Below, piece by piece: positions 6,698 through 13,736 of a stretch of DNA of 16,019 bases. The translations under genes and the position numbers were made by a program. How positions within the stretch are numbered: the stretch's first letter is position 1; the number at the start of each line of letters is the position of its first letter. Source of the stretch: Saprospiraceae bacterium (lineage in GTDB: Bacteria > Bacteroidota > Bacteroidia > Chitinophagales > Saprospiraceae); the NCBI GenBank assembly GCA_027031185.1, contig JALVEF010000079.1, positions 1 through 16,019 on the forward strand. Direction: 5' to 3'. The notes under the pieces are model-generated. The model had not been told where the DNA came from. It did no database searches and saw nothing but the letters and a program-made list of their open reading frames with translations.

Positions 6698-8014
6698 TTA
6701 GAAAACATACCGCAATCCGCCCAAGACGTTGAATGTGGCCGCCTTATGTCGGGTATTCTGTAGCGCCGTCGAAAAATCCGATGGGAAAAAACGAAGCTGT
6801 GGCTCCACAAAGACCCCCCACCGGTCCGCCAGAAAGTAATGGGCTTGCACGGCACCAAAAAAGGAGACACCGATGCGATTTTTGTACAGCGCTTGCCCAT
6901 CCAACGAACGGATCGTCCCTATGGCATCCACGTATTTGCCCCGCACGTCAAACTTCATATTCAAGGCGGCCCCTACAAACAGACCCAGTTGGACTTGTTT
7001 ACCCGAGGAAATGTAGCCGATACTCAGCGGCACATCCACTGTGGTGTATTTATTGTGTATGTGCAAGTGCCGCATACCGCGCTCATACGTGGTATCACGA
7101 CCGATGATATTGCCACTGTCATCGCGGTGTATGGTGATGATCATCTTCTCATCCTGGGCAATCGTATAGTCAAAAACGGCCCGCATCCGCTGCACCATCA
7201 GCCCGGCCCGCGCACTCAGGCCGCTTTTGTGGGTATAGCCCAGGCGGATCCCTGCCAGGCTCCCCCATTCGGCACGTTCGGTCGAGTCGCGCAGCCGGGC
7301 CAGGGCCTTATATTCCGGCGCCTTGGGTTCAAAAAACATTTCCGCTTTCGTGCCACCGGCGTATAGTTCCAGATAAGCCGCAGCCGGTATGTGGATTTTG
7401 CGCGTGCCGGAGCAGGACGCCTCAGGCGGCCATTGTACGGAAGGCTCCGGCTGCTGACCGGCCAGGTGCGGCACCAGGCGTGGCAGCGATGCCAAGGTCG
7501 AATGGGCCACACGCCGCCGGCCTTTCGGTTGCTGTGCGGCTGCAGAGCGATCCGGGGGCGCCGTGATCCTGGCATCCGCTTCGGGGACGGTGGATGAGCC
7601 GTGCACAGGGGATACCGCTGCTGCTTTCTTTGCTGCAATAGTACGGCGCCGGTGCGTAGCCGGTACCGCCGGCTGCAAGGCCTGCGCTCGCTCCACACCG
7701 GAGACAACCACCATTTCCGCAGATGCAGAGGACGCCACCGGTGTCTTAGGCTTAGCTGCCGGTGCGACGGGCACTATCGAAGCGGCATCTTTGACCATCG
7801 GATGAATGGAAAGTTTGCGGCCGTTCCGGCCGGCATAATTGGCCAGGCCACCCGCCAGTACCAATGCTCCTGCCAGCCACAAAAGCAAATACCGGCGATG
7901 GCGGGACGGCCCCCACATCCGCCTGGCTATGGCGGGCCAAAGATGCATGGGCGTCTTGGCTTCCGCATCCCGGAAATGCTTAAAGTGCGCATCTACATTT
8001 CGATCGTCTTTCAT
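6698..8014 (-). CDS. Dual-membrane anti-sigma / outer-membrane beta-barrel protein
   Basis: The 438-residue protein has three parts. A short cytoplasmic N-terminus (1-41, with HFKHFRDAEAKTPMHLWPAIARRM) is followed by a single TM helix (about 42-60, YLLLWLAGALVLAGGLA). A long Ala/Pro/basic low-complexity linker (about 65-200) follows. The last ~225 residues are rich in alternating aromatic/glycine beta strands and end in Phe (GGLRYVF), like the outer-membrane beta-barrel (OMP_b-brl) families. It lies 21 nt downstream of the ECF sigma gene, the usual place of an anti-sigma factor. The architecture matches the dual membrane-spanning anti-sigma factors (Dma) described in Bacteroides: cytoplasmic sigma-binding tail, inner-membrane helix, periplasmic spacer, barrel in the outer membrane. 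The N-terminus is too short and diverged for me to name an anti-sigma fold. Inferred role: holding the sigma factor until the outer membrane is perturbed. Confidence 0.82.
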   Translation of the reverse strand: MKDDRNVDAHFKHFRDAEAKTPMHLWPAIARRMWGPSRHRRYLLLWLAGALVLAGGLANYAGRNGRKLSIHPMVKDAASIVPVAPAAKPKTPVASSASAEMVVVSGVERAQALQPAVPATHRRRTIAAKKAAAVSPVHGSSTVPEADARITAPPDRSAAAQQPKGRRRVAHSTLASLPRLVPHLAGQQPEPSVQWPPEASCSGTRKIHIPAAAYLELYAGGTKAEMFFEPKAPEYKALARLRDSTERAEWGSLAGIRLGYTHKSGLSARAGLMVQRMRAVFDYTIAQDEKMIITIHRDDSGNIIGRDTTYERGMRHLHIHNKYTTVDVPLSIGYISSGKQVQLGLFVGAALNMKFDVRGKYVDAIGTIRSLDGQALYKNRIGVSFFGAVQAHYFLADRWGVFVEPQLRFFPSDFSTALQNTRHKAATFNVLGGLRYVF

Positions 8015-8035
8015 ATCCGTAGCTTATAGGTACTC

Positions 8036-8632
8036 TCATGGCGCCTTCACAGGCGTGTCATCACCTAGTGGCGGCGCCGGCTTTGTTTTTTCATGGGGTT
8101 TTCCGGGCGTTTCGGCGGCATGAATCCGCATTTGCAACATCCGGCGAGCCTTGACCAGCTGAGACCGCGATGTAGAGGCGGATATCCCAAGCATCGCGGC
8201 AATCTCCTCATGGCTATAGCCTTCGATAGCGTACAAGTTGAATACCAGGCGGTAGCCATCCGGTAAGGATTGAATGAGATACATCAAAAACTCCTCGCTC
8301 AATGCATCGCCGGCTTTCGCAGCCTGTCCTGCATCGGGCAAGTGCTCATAGCCTGTCAGCTCTTTGGAAAAAGACTTGCGCTGGCAGTACTTAATCGCCG
8401 TATTGATGGTAATGCGCCGGAGCCAGCCTTCAAATGAGCCGGTAGCCCGGAAATGCTTCAAATTGTCGAAAGCCTTGATGAAGGCATCCTGCAGCATATC
8501 CTCCGCCTCCATCTCATGCCGCGCGTACCGGCGGCACAAAGCAAGCATTTTGCCCGAATATCGCCGGAAGAGTTCTTTATACGCTCCCTTGCGGTTGGCC
8601 AGGCATTCCCGAATGAGGCGGCTTTCATCCAT
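8036..8632 (-). CDS. ECF-family RNA polymerase sigma factor
   Basis: A 198-residue sigma-70-like factor. Region 2 (about 17-86) includes AEDMLQDAFIKAFDNLKHF and GSFEGWLRRITINTAIKYCQR. Region 4 (about 115-170) includes LPDGYRLVFNLYAIEGYSHEEIA, followed by LGISASTSRSQLVKARRML, the recognition helix-turn-helix. After about residue 172 there is an unusual Pro/Lys-rich tail of ~26 residues. It is the first gene of a three-gene run with the anti-sigma/beta-barrel protein and the lipoprotein. A promoter match on the minus strand (TTTG, 20 nt, TATCTTAG) lies about 80 nt before the ATG. Likely directs RNA polymerase to envelope genes after release from the membrane protein. SigP of Porphyromonas is a distant functional precedent; orthology is not claimed. 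Confidence 0.93.
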   Translation of the reverse strand: MDESRLIRECLANRKGAYKELFRRYSGKMLALCRRYARHEMEAEDMLQDAFIKAFDNLKHFRATGSFEGWLRRITINTAIKYCQRKSFSKELTGYEHLPDAGQAAKAGDALSEEFLMYLIQSLPDGYRLVFNLYAIEGYSHEEIAAMLGISASTSRSQLVKARRMLQMRIHAAETPGKPHEKTKPAPPLGDDTPVKAP

Positions 8633-8713
8633 TTGAACATCCCCTGTCGTCTCACAAGACCCGCAATGGCTTTATTGCGCTGCCTGCGGGGAGACCGGTA
8701 CGGGTATTTTTTG

Positions 8714-8745
8714 CTAAGATACTCCTTTTTTCGGCCGTTGTCAAA
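8714..8745 (-). promoter_or_regulatory. Candidate promoter of the ECF sigma operon
   Basis: On the minus strand TTTG (8742-8745) is followed by a 20-nt spacer and TATCTTAG (8714-8721), one mismatch from TAnnTTTG. The predicted leader is roughly 75 nt and contains a small hairpin (CGCAAT 8662-8667 / ATTGCG 8674-8679). Confidence 0.5.
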
Positions 8746-8857
8746 GCAATGTTAGGTTTAGACATAATAAGCTGATTTGCAAAGTTTTATAAATAAAAAT
8801 ATCATGCATTAAGACTGGTTTAACAAGAAAAGCCCGGGGGAGCGATGCAAAGCTTGC

Positions 8858-8865
8858 TATTTTTG
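8858..8865 (+). promoter_or_regulatory. Candidate -7 box of the lolA-like gene
   Basis: TATTTTTG is an exact TAnnTTTG match, 25 nt before the ATG at 8891. No TTTG is seen at the usual -33 distance, so the call rests on one box. Confidence 0.4.
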
Positions 8866-8890
8866 CGTTGTATTTCGACAAACGAAGATT

Positions 8891-9550
8891 ATGCAGCGAT
8901 ACGGCATAATAGTGGTATTGTGGGTAGGTGCCTACCTGAGTTTATGGAGTCAGCGCACCGTAGAAGAAGTCAGTGATCCGCGCGCAACGGCCCTGCTGGA
9001 AAAATTGTCCGGCAAATTCAAGCGCTTGAACAGCTACGAGGTGAGTTTCAAGCTCAGCTTCCGCATGCCGGAAGAGGAGAAAGTCCAAGTGCACCGCGGC
9101 GTTTTTGTCAAGTCGGGGCCCAAATACCGCATCATCACCAAAGCACGGAAAAGCTACTGCGATGGGCAGACGCTGTGGATATACCTGCCCGAAAATAAAG
9201 AGGTACAGATCACCGATGCAGAAGACGGGGATGAGCAATTTACCTCACCGGACGACATACTGGATTTGTACAAGAGCGGAGACTACATCTATCGCATGCT
9301 GCACTCCGAAACAGACGATGCCGTGATCGAATTCAAACCGACAGACCGGAGTGTGGATTATTTTAAGATAAAGATGGCGGTGGACCGGCAGCACCAATGG
9401 CCCCGGCGGATTGAGATTTTTTACAAAGATGGCGTCCGGGCCACCCTGTCATTTGACCGGTTTGAGACAGGAAAGAAATATGCGGACGCCTTCTTTGTCT
9501 TTGACAAGTCCAAGTATCCGGGCGTCCACGTAGAAGACCTACGGTTATAG
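8891..9550 (+). CDS. lolA: LolA-like outer-membrane lipoprotein carrier
   Basis: The 219-residue protein has a signal peptide (MQRYGIIVVLWVGAYLSLWS, cut near residue 20-21). The mature region follows the LolA/LolB pattern: an amphipathic start (ATALLEKLSGKFKRLNSYEVSFKLSF), then FVKSGPKYRI, DGQTLWIYLPENKEVQI, and a C-terminal PRRIEIFYKDGVRATLSFDRFETG. LolA ferries lipoproteins across the periplasm from LolCDE to the outer membrane. Its length is typical for the phylum's LolA homologues, where LolB is usually absent. It is transcribed alone: its 5' region is divergent from the ECF operon and an intrinsic terminator follows at 9576-9606. Placement beside an envelope-stress sigma operon is suggestive but not proof of co-regulation. 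Confidence 0.85.
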   Translation: MQRYGIIVVLWVGAYLSLWSQRTVEEVSDPRATALLEKLSGKFKRLNSYEVSFKLSFRMPEEEKVQVHRGVFVKSGPKYRIITKARKSYCDGQTLWIYLPENKEVQITDAEDGDEQFTSPDDILDLYKSGDYIYRMLHSETDDAVIEFKPTDRSVDYFKIKMAVDRQHQWPRRIEIFYKDGVRATLSFDRFETGKKYADAFFVFDKSKYPGVHVEDLRL

Positions 9551-9575
9551 CAAATCACACTATGCAGTACTTTGA

Positions 9576-9606
9576 GCCGGCAATCGTCTGGATTGCCGGC
9601 TTTTTT
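9576..9606 (+). terminator. Intrinsic terminator after lolA
   Basis: GCCGGCAATC (9576-9585) pairs perfectly with GATTGCCGGC (9591-9600) over a 5-nt loop, followed by six T. It lies 25 nt after the lolA stop. It overlaps a longer in-frame extension of the next gene, which argues that the amidohydrolase starts downstream at 9628. Confidence 0.88.
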
Positions 9607-9627
9607 GTTTCTTTGCTCAAAAACGAA

Positions 9628-10839
9628 ATGCAACGATTCGGGGCCCGCTATGTCCATACCGTATCCGGTGAAGTCATCCCAAACGGCATTGTGAGCCTGG
9701 ACGAGGCGGGCATCATTCGTGACATTAGCGCTGCCGGGGGAGATATTCCCGGTGATGTCATCTTCTTTCCGGACGGGCATCTGGTGCCTGGCTTTGTCAA
9801 TGTCCATTGCCATTTGGAACTCTCTCACATGCGCGGCGTGGTGCCGTCCGGCACCGGTCTGGTGGACTTTATCGGTCGGGTCATCCGGCTGCGCCAATCG
9901 CCGGCACGAGTCATACGGGAGCAAATCCGCCGGGCAGAACGGGAAATGATCCGAAACGGGATCGTCGCCGTAGGCGATATCAGCAACACGACGGATAGTT
10001 TCGAACAGAAGCGCGCCCACCAGCTTCGCTATCACACTTTCGTGGAGGTTTTTGACTTATTTCAGGAAGACACGGGCCGCGTGTGGGCTCAAGGTCAGAA
10101 TGTATTTGATCAGGTGCCTACACCGGACGGGCACGGGAAGAGTCTGGTTCCGCATGCGCCGTACAGTGTCAGCGACAAGTTGTTCCGAATGCTCGGCACT
10201 GCCGGTGAAGACGAAATCGTAGTGAGTATCCACAACCAGGAGACGCCGGCAGAGGATGAGTTCTTCCTACACAAGCGCGGAGCGCTTGTAAACTTTTACA
10301 AAAAAAATAACCTGAGTCTCAAGCATTTCCGCCCCACAGGTCAGCCTTCCATCTATAAGGCGATGGAGCATCTGAATCCCGGGAATCATACGCTTTTTGT
10401 ACACAACACGCTCACGCGCCGGGAAGAGATTCGGGATGCGCAGACCTGGAGCGAACGGGTCTTCTGGGCCACTTGCCCCAACGCCAACTTGTACATCGAA
10501 AACCGGCTGCCGGACTACAGAGCGTTTTTGGATGAGGAGGGGATCATCGCCATTGGGACAGATAGTCTGACGTCCAACTGGCAGCTGTCCGTTTTGGAGG
10601 AGCTCAAAACGATCTCGCGCTACAACTCTTATATAGACTTCGGAATGCTGATAAAGTGGGCGACACTCCACGGTGCCCGGGCGCTAAAAATGGATGATGA
10701 GTTGGGCAGCCTTGAGGCCGGCAAGCGGCCGGGATTGAATGTGGTATTTGGCGTATTGCGGGACGGGCGACTATCCAAGTGGGCGCGCGTCAAAATGCTG
10801 CATCATCCATACCAGTACCCGGCTTCGGGCGAGTCGTAG
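9628..10839 (+). CDS. Amidohydrolase of the ATZ/TRZ type (possible aminodeoxyfutalosine deaminase)
   Basis: A metal-dependent hydrolase of 403 residues, probably cytoplasmic. The metal and catalytic sites of the superfamily are visible: HCH in VNVHCHLELSH (His60, His62), HAPYSVS, His202 in SIHNQETPAE with its HxxE spacing, HNTLT, and Asp312 in IGTDSLTSNWQLS. The C-terminal LEAGKRPGLNVV closes the composite beta domain. The family deaminates or dechlorinates ring substrates such as guanine, triazines or aminodeoxyfutalosine (menaquinone route); the substrate is not fixed by these motifs. Starting at the ATG at 9562 would put the lolA terminator inside the coding region, so the ATG at 9628 (MQRFGARYVHTV, where homologues begin) is chosen. 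A bidirectional terminator ends the unit. Confidence 0.86.
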   Translation: MQRFGARYVHTVSGEVIPNGIVSLDEAGIIRDISAAGGDIPGDVIFFPDGHLVPGFVNVHCHLELSHMRGVVPSGTGLVDFIGRVIRLRQSPARVIREQIRRAEREMIRNGIVAVGDISNTTDSFEQKRAHQLRYHTFVEVFDLFQEDTGRVWAQGQNVFDQVPTPDGHGKSLVPHAPYSVSDKLFRMLGTAGEDEIVVSIHNQETPAEDEFFLHKRGALVNFYKKNNLSLKHFRPTGQPSIYKAMEHLNPGNHTLFVHNTLTRREEIRDAQTWSERVFWATCPNANLYIENRLPDYRAFLDEEGIIAIGTDSLTSNWQLSVLEELKTISRYNSYIDFGMLIKWATLHGARALKMDDELGSLEAGKRPGLNVVFGVLRDGRLSKWARVKMLHHPYQYPASGES

Positions 10840-10884
10840 GGTGCCAGCCGGAGCTTCGGAAGTGAAGCGGGAGCCATAGCTGTA

Positions 10885-10918
10885 AAAAAAACCCGCTCCG
10901 GGCGGAGCGGGTTTTTTT
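10885..10918. terminator. Bidirectional intrinsic terminator
   Basis: A-run plus CCCGCTCC (10885-10899) pairs perfectly with GGAGCGGG plus T-run (10904-10918) over a 4-nt loop GGGC. It lies between the convergent amidohydrolase and repeat-protein genes and has T-runs on both strands, so it can end both transcripts. Confidence 0.93.
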
Positions 10919-10935
10919 GTGCAAATGTATAAGGC

Positions 10936-12333
10936 TTAGTACTTCACGCCAAGCGCTTTCAAAGTCTGGAAGTCCAGGTTTCCGATCGGAAGCCCATTGT
11001 CTTTCTGGAATTTGATCAGCGCGCGCTTAGTGTCGGCGCCCATGATGTTGTCGGCACCGGCAGGGCCTACGTCATATCCACGCGCGATGAGTGCTTCTTG
11101 GATCTGACGAATAGTGTAGCTGGTCAGGTCGGCATTACACAGGACCTTTTTCCACTGTGTGAAACCACCTTTTTTGACCAATACACGGCGAGAGACGGTA
11201 GTATATTCGGCAGGTACCTTGATTTCACGTACAGAAGCCGGTGTTTTGACGACTTTGCGCGTGATAGTAGTGTACTCTTCCGGAATAGTCTCTTCGCGAA
11301 CGGTAGCCGGCTTGGCGACGATAGTGCGCTTGTAAGTGGCTGTTTGCTCGGGGATGACTTCTTCGCGGACGGTAGCCGGTGTTTTCAGGCGCTTGACTTT
11401 GATATCTCTGTATTCGGCCGGTACCACTACTTCGCGGACGGTAGCCGGTGTCTTGACCACACGCTTGGTGATGGTCTTGTACTGAGCCGGTACGACCTCT
11501 TCACGCGTAGTAGGAGGCGTCTTCATCTTGCGGTAAGTACGAGTCGCCATTTTGGCCGGTACGGGAATGTGCTGGATGCAGTTGGAGTTGGGCGTGCCGT
11601 CACCCCCTGCACATCCTTTGTTGATGCGCTTAGTGATGGTGCGGTGCTGTGCAGGCACTTCCACCAAGCACCAAACCAAGCAGTCATCGGGATTTTCGGA
11701 AAGGCACTGCCGATTGCCTCTCTTCTTGACCCACTTGGTAGATGCGGGTTGTACTTCGATGGTTTCGGTGACGGTCTCATATTTGGGAGTGAGGATTTTG
11801 ATCCTTTCTGTTTCGGGCTCTTTCACATAAGACTCAGTCACGGTCTCCCACTCAGCCGGAATGGTGACGATGCGCTTGTAGGAAGGTTTTACTTCGACCT
11901 TTTCGGTAACTGTCTCGTAAGTAGCGGGAATCACTTCCAAGCGCTTGTACTCGGGACGAACCATCACGCGCTCGGTAGTGGTTTCAAAAGTTGCAGGCTC
12001 TACGATAAGGCGCTTGCTGGCAGCTTTTGATACGTAAGTTTCGGTTTGAGTGGTAAACTCAGCCGGTACGGCCACCAGGCGGGTGCCTGCGGCTTTTTTG
12101 AGCACCTTTTCGGTAACTGTCTCGTAAGTGGCCGGGACCACTTCATAGCGGACATCCTCCGGTTTGGTCATGATCTGCTCAGTCTGAGTTTCATACTCAT
12201 CCTGGATCAGACACTTGGCGTAGCAGCTGCCCGGCTCTCTTTCAACGGGCATATCTTCGCCAAGATCCGCCTGAGCGTAAGCTACAGAAGCCCACACCAT
12301 CACAACGGCGAGTAAAAAAATGACTCTCTTCAT
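10936..12333 (-). CDS. Secreted repeat protein with C-terminal peptidoglycan-binding domain
   Basis: The 465-residue protein has a signal peptide cut near AYA (residues 18-20). Then come about fourteen degenerate repeats of 22-24 residues in two blocks. The first block (about 46-200) has the form VPATYETVTEKVxVKP and is rich in Glu/Thr. The second (about 225-388) has the form VPAEYxTITxRVVKTPATVREE and is rich in Lys/Arg. The two are split by Cys-containing inserts (Cys210, 218, 222, 241, 252), with another Cys pair at 37/41. The end (about 402-465: YTIRQIQEALIARGYDVGPAGADNIMGADTK...) is a peptidoglycan-binding domain of the PF01471 type. Probably periplasmic or outer-membrane associated and bound to the wall; the role of the repeats is unknown to me. 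It has its own promoter inside the end of the HD gene. Confidence 0.85.
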   Translation of the reverse strand: MKRVIFLLAVVMVWASVAYAQADLGEDMPVEREPGSCYAKCLIQDEYETQTEQIMTKPEDVRYEVVPATYETVTEKVLKKAAGTRLVAVPAEFTTQTETYVSKAASKRLIVEPATFETTTERVMVRPEYKRLEVIPATYETVTEKVEVKPSYKRIVTIPAEWETVTESYVKEPETERIKILTPKYETVTETIEVQPASTKWVKKRGNRQCLSENPDDCLVWCLVEVPAQHRTITKRINKGCAGGDGTPNSNCIQHIPVPAKMATRTYRKMKTPPTTREEVVPAQYKTITKRVVKTPATVREVVVPAEYRDIKVKRLKTPATVREEVIPEQTATYKRTIVAKPATVREETIPEEYTTITRKVVKTPASVREIKVPAEYTTVSRRVLVKKGGFTQWKKVLCNADLTSYTIRQIQEALIARGYDVGPAGADNIMGADTKRALIKFQKDNGLPIGNLDFQTLKALGVKY

Positions 12334-12397
12334 AAGTCGGAAGCGTTTTAGTTAACAATCTGAAAATTCAGTTTAAAAGCTGATCAAGCCGGACTCC

Positions 12398-12412
12398 CTC
12401 GTCAATCACGAG
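12398..12412. other. Small hairpin in the leader of the repeat-protein gene
   Basis: CTCGT (12398-12402) and ACGAG (12408-12412) form a 5-bp stem with a 5-nt loop in the ~95-nt predicted leader. Weak; no known leader motif. Confidence 0.2.
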
Positions 12413-12434
12413 CGGGGCCAAACTTTTTCGCTCG

Positions 12435-12465
12435 CAAAGTTACAACTTTATTTTAGGATAACAAA
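12435..12465 (-). promoter_or_regulatory. Promoter of the repeat-protein gene
   Basis: On the minus strand TTTG (12462-12465), a 19-nt spacer and TAACTTTG (12435-12442) give an exact match to the Bacteroidota -33/-7 consensus. The -33 box lies in the last codons of the HD-domain gene. Predicted leader is about 95 nt. Confidence 0.65.
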
Positions 12466-13657
12466 TATAAAATTTCAGGATTTTGCGAGTGCCCAAGTCA
12501 TAGTCGGCAAAACCGGACATAGGGCTTACACTCCCATTCTTAAATTGGATGGCAATTTCTTCCATAGGATTATAAGAAATATTGGATTGTATTCCGCAAA
12601 TGACGACTTTTTCCAAATATTCTTCTGTAAGCCACTCCATTTGGCGGGCCAGGTTTATTTTTATTTCGTTAACATAAGTATCGGAAAAAGATGATTTGCT
12701 GTATTCCAGACGAAAAAGTTTTCGGTACAGGATGCTACCGGCCAAAAAAGCCAGGAGCTTGTCCGGGTGCCCGGCAAATCGTTTAAGCGCCGTATTGACG
12801 TCACAATCGTCCAATTTCGTGAACCTTTCAATCCACGCCGGGTCACGATAAACCAGGTCCATGGTAACCGGCTGCTCCAAAAAATGCCGGAGCGGCCCGG
12901 ATATCCCCAAGGACACGCCGGCACGGGCCAGCTCTTTGGCCCGTTTGAAAACCGCTATCAGCATCAGTTCGGCAGCCAAGACGGTCTTGTGAAGATAGAC
13001 CTGCCAATACATGATCCGCCGTGCAGCCAAAAACTGCTCGATGGAATAGATCCCTTTTTGCTCCACGACCAGCCGGCCATCGTGTACATCAAGCATCTTG
13101 ATGATGCGGTCGTAGCCGACACGTCCTTCGATGACTCCGGTAAAATAACTGTCCCTGTTCAGATAGTCCATCCGGTCCATATCCAACTGGCCGCTCACCA
13201 GCTGGGTCAAAAAGGGCTTCTCATACCGCCCTTTGAAAATCTCAATGGCCAAATCCAGGCGCCCGCCCATCATCTCGTTTAGGCGCTCCATGATCAGGAG
13301 GGACAGTTGCTCATGATGCAGCTCCATAATAGAGCGCTCCAGGGCATGGCTATGCGGCCCATGGCCAATGTCATGTAGCAGAATCGCCGCACTGACAGCT
13401 TCGGCCTCTTCCGCTGTGATGGAGACCCCTTTCTCACGAAGCACCCGGATGGCCTTCCGCATCAGGTAGTAGGCCCCCAGGGCATGCTGAAAACGCGTGT
13501 GATTGGCACCGGGATATACCAGATTGGTCATGCCGAGTTGGCGGATATGGCGGAGCCGCTGAAAGTAGGGATGCTCTACCAGCTCAAAAATCAACCCGTA
13601 CGGGATCTCCACAAAACCGTACACCGGATCGTTAAATATCTTTTTCTTCACTGCCAT
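12440..13657 (-). CDS. HD-domain phosphohydrolase (SAMHD1/dGTPase-like superfamily)
   Basis: The 405-residue cytoplasmic protein starts with the typical DPVYGFVEIPYGLIFELVEHP...FQRLRHIRQLG. Metal-site motifs of HD phosphohydrolases follow: HTRFQHALGAYYL (His58), LLHDIGHGPHSHALE (His95-Asp96) and SGQLDMDRMDYLNRD (Asp161). This is the family of uncharacterised bacterial HD proteins related to SAMHD1 and dGTPases, possibly hydrolysing nucleotides; the substrate is unknown. Length is normal for the family and all visible site residues are present. It is divergent from porX with a 79-nt shared upstream region, an arrangement I have the impression is common in the phylum, though I have not checked this. 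Confidence 0.9.
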   Translation of the reverse strand: MAVKKKIFNDPVYGFVEIPYGLIFELVEHPYFQRLRHIRQLGMTNLVYPGANHTRFQHALGAYYLMRKAIRVLREKGVSITAEEAEAVSAAILLHDIGHGPHSHALERSIMELHHEQLSLLIMERLNEMMGGRLDLAIEIFKGRYEKPFLTQLVSGQLDMDRMDYLNRDSYFTGVIEGRVGYDRIIKMLDVHDGRLVVEQKGIYSIEQFLAARRIMYWQVYLHKTVLAAELMLIAVFKRAKELARAGVSLGISGPLRHFLEQPVTMDLVYRDPAWIERFTKLDDCDVNTALKRFAGHPDKLLAFLAGSILYRKLFRLEYSKSSFSDTYVNEIKINLARQMEWLTEEYLEKVVICGIQSNISYNPMEEIAIQFKNGSVSPMSGFADYDLGTRKILKFYICYPKIKL

Positions 13658-13706
13658 CCGTCAAAATACGCTTTGCGCTTCGGGCGTTCTCTTACGGCGA
13701 AGTTCG

Positions 13707-13714
13707 TAGCTTTG
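13707..13714 (+). promoter_or_regulatory. Candidate -7 box of porX
   Basis: TAGCTTTG is an exact TAnnTTTG match 22 nt before the porX ATG at 13737. There is no TTTG at the usual -33 spacing, so the call rests on one box. Confidence 0.4.
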
Positions 13715-13736
13715 CCACAAAACAGGCCGTCAGATT

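Noticed and set aside
10936..12333. Regularly spaced repeats suggestive of a CRISPR array or satellite
   Set aside because: The repeats are degenerate, in frame at 22-24 codons, and within one open coding sequence with a signal peptide and a C-terminal domain; there are no identical repeats with unique spacers.
12767..13282. 171-codon open frame opposite the HD gene
   Set aside because: Antisense to the coding sequence with the intact HD motifs; no family features.
13715..13736. CACAAAACAGGCCGTCAG as a fourth copy of the small element
   Set aside because: Only a short stretch resembles the element core; no terminal repeats and no flanking duplication.
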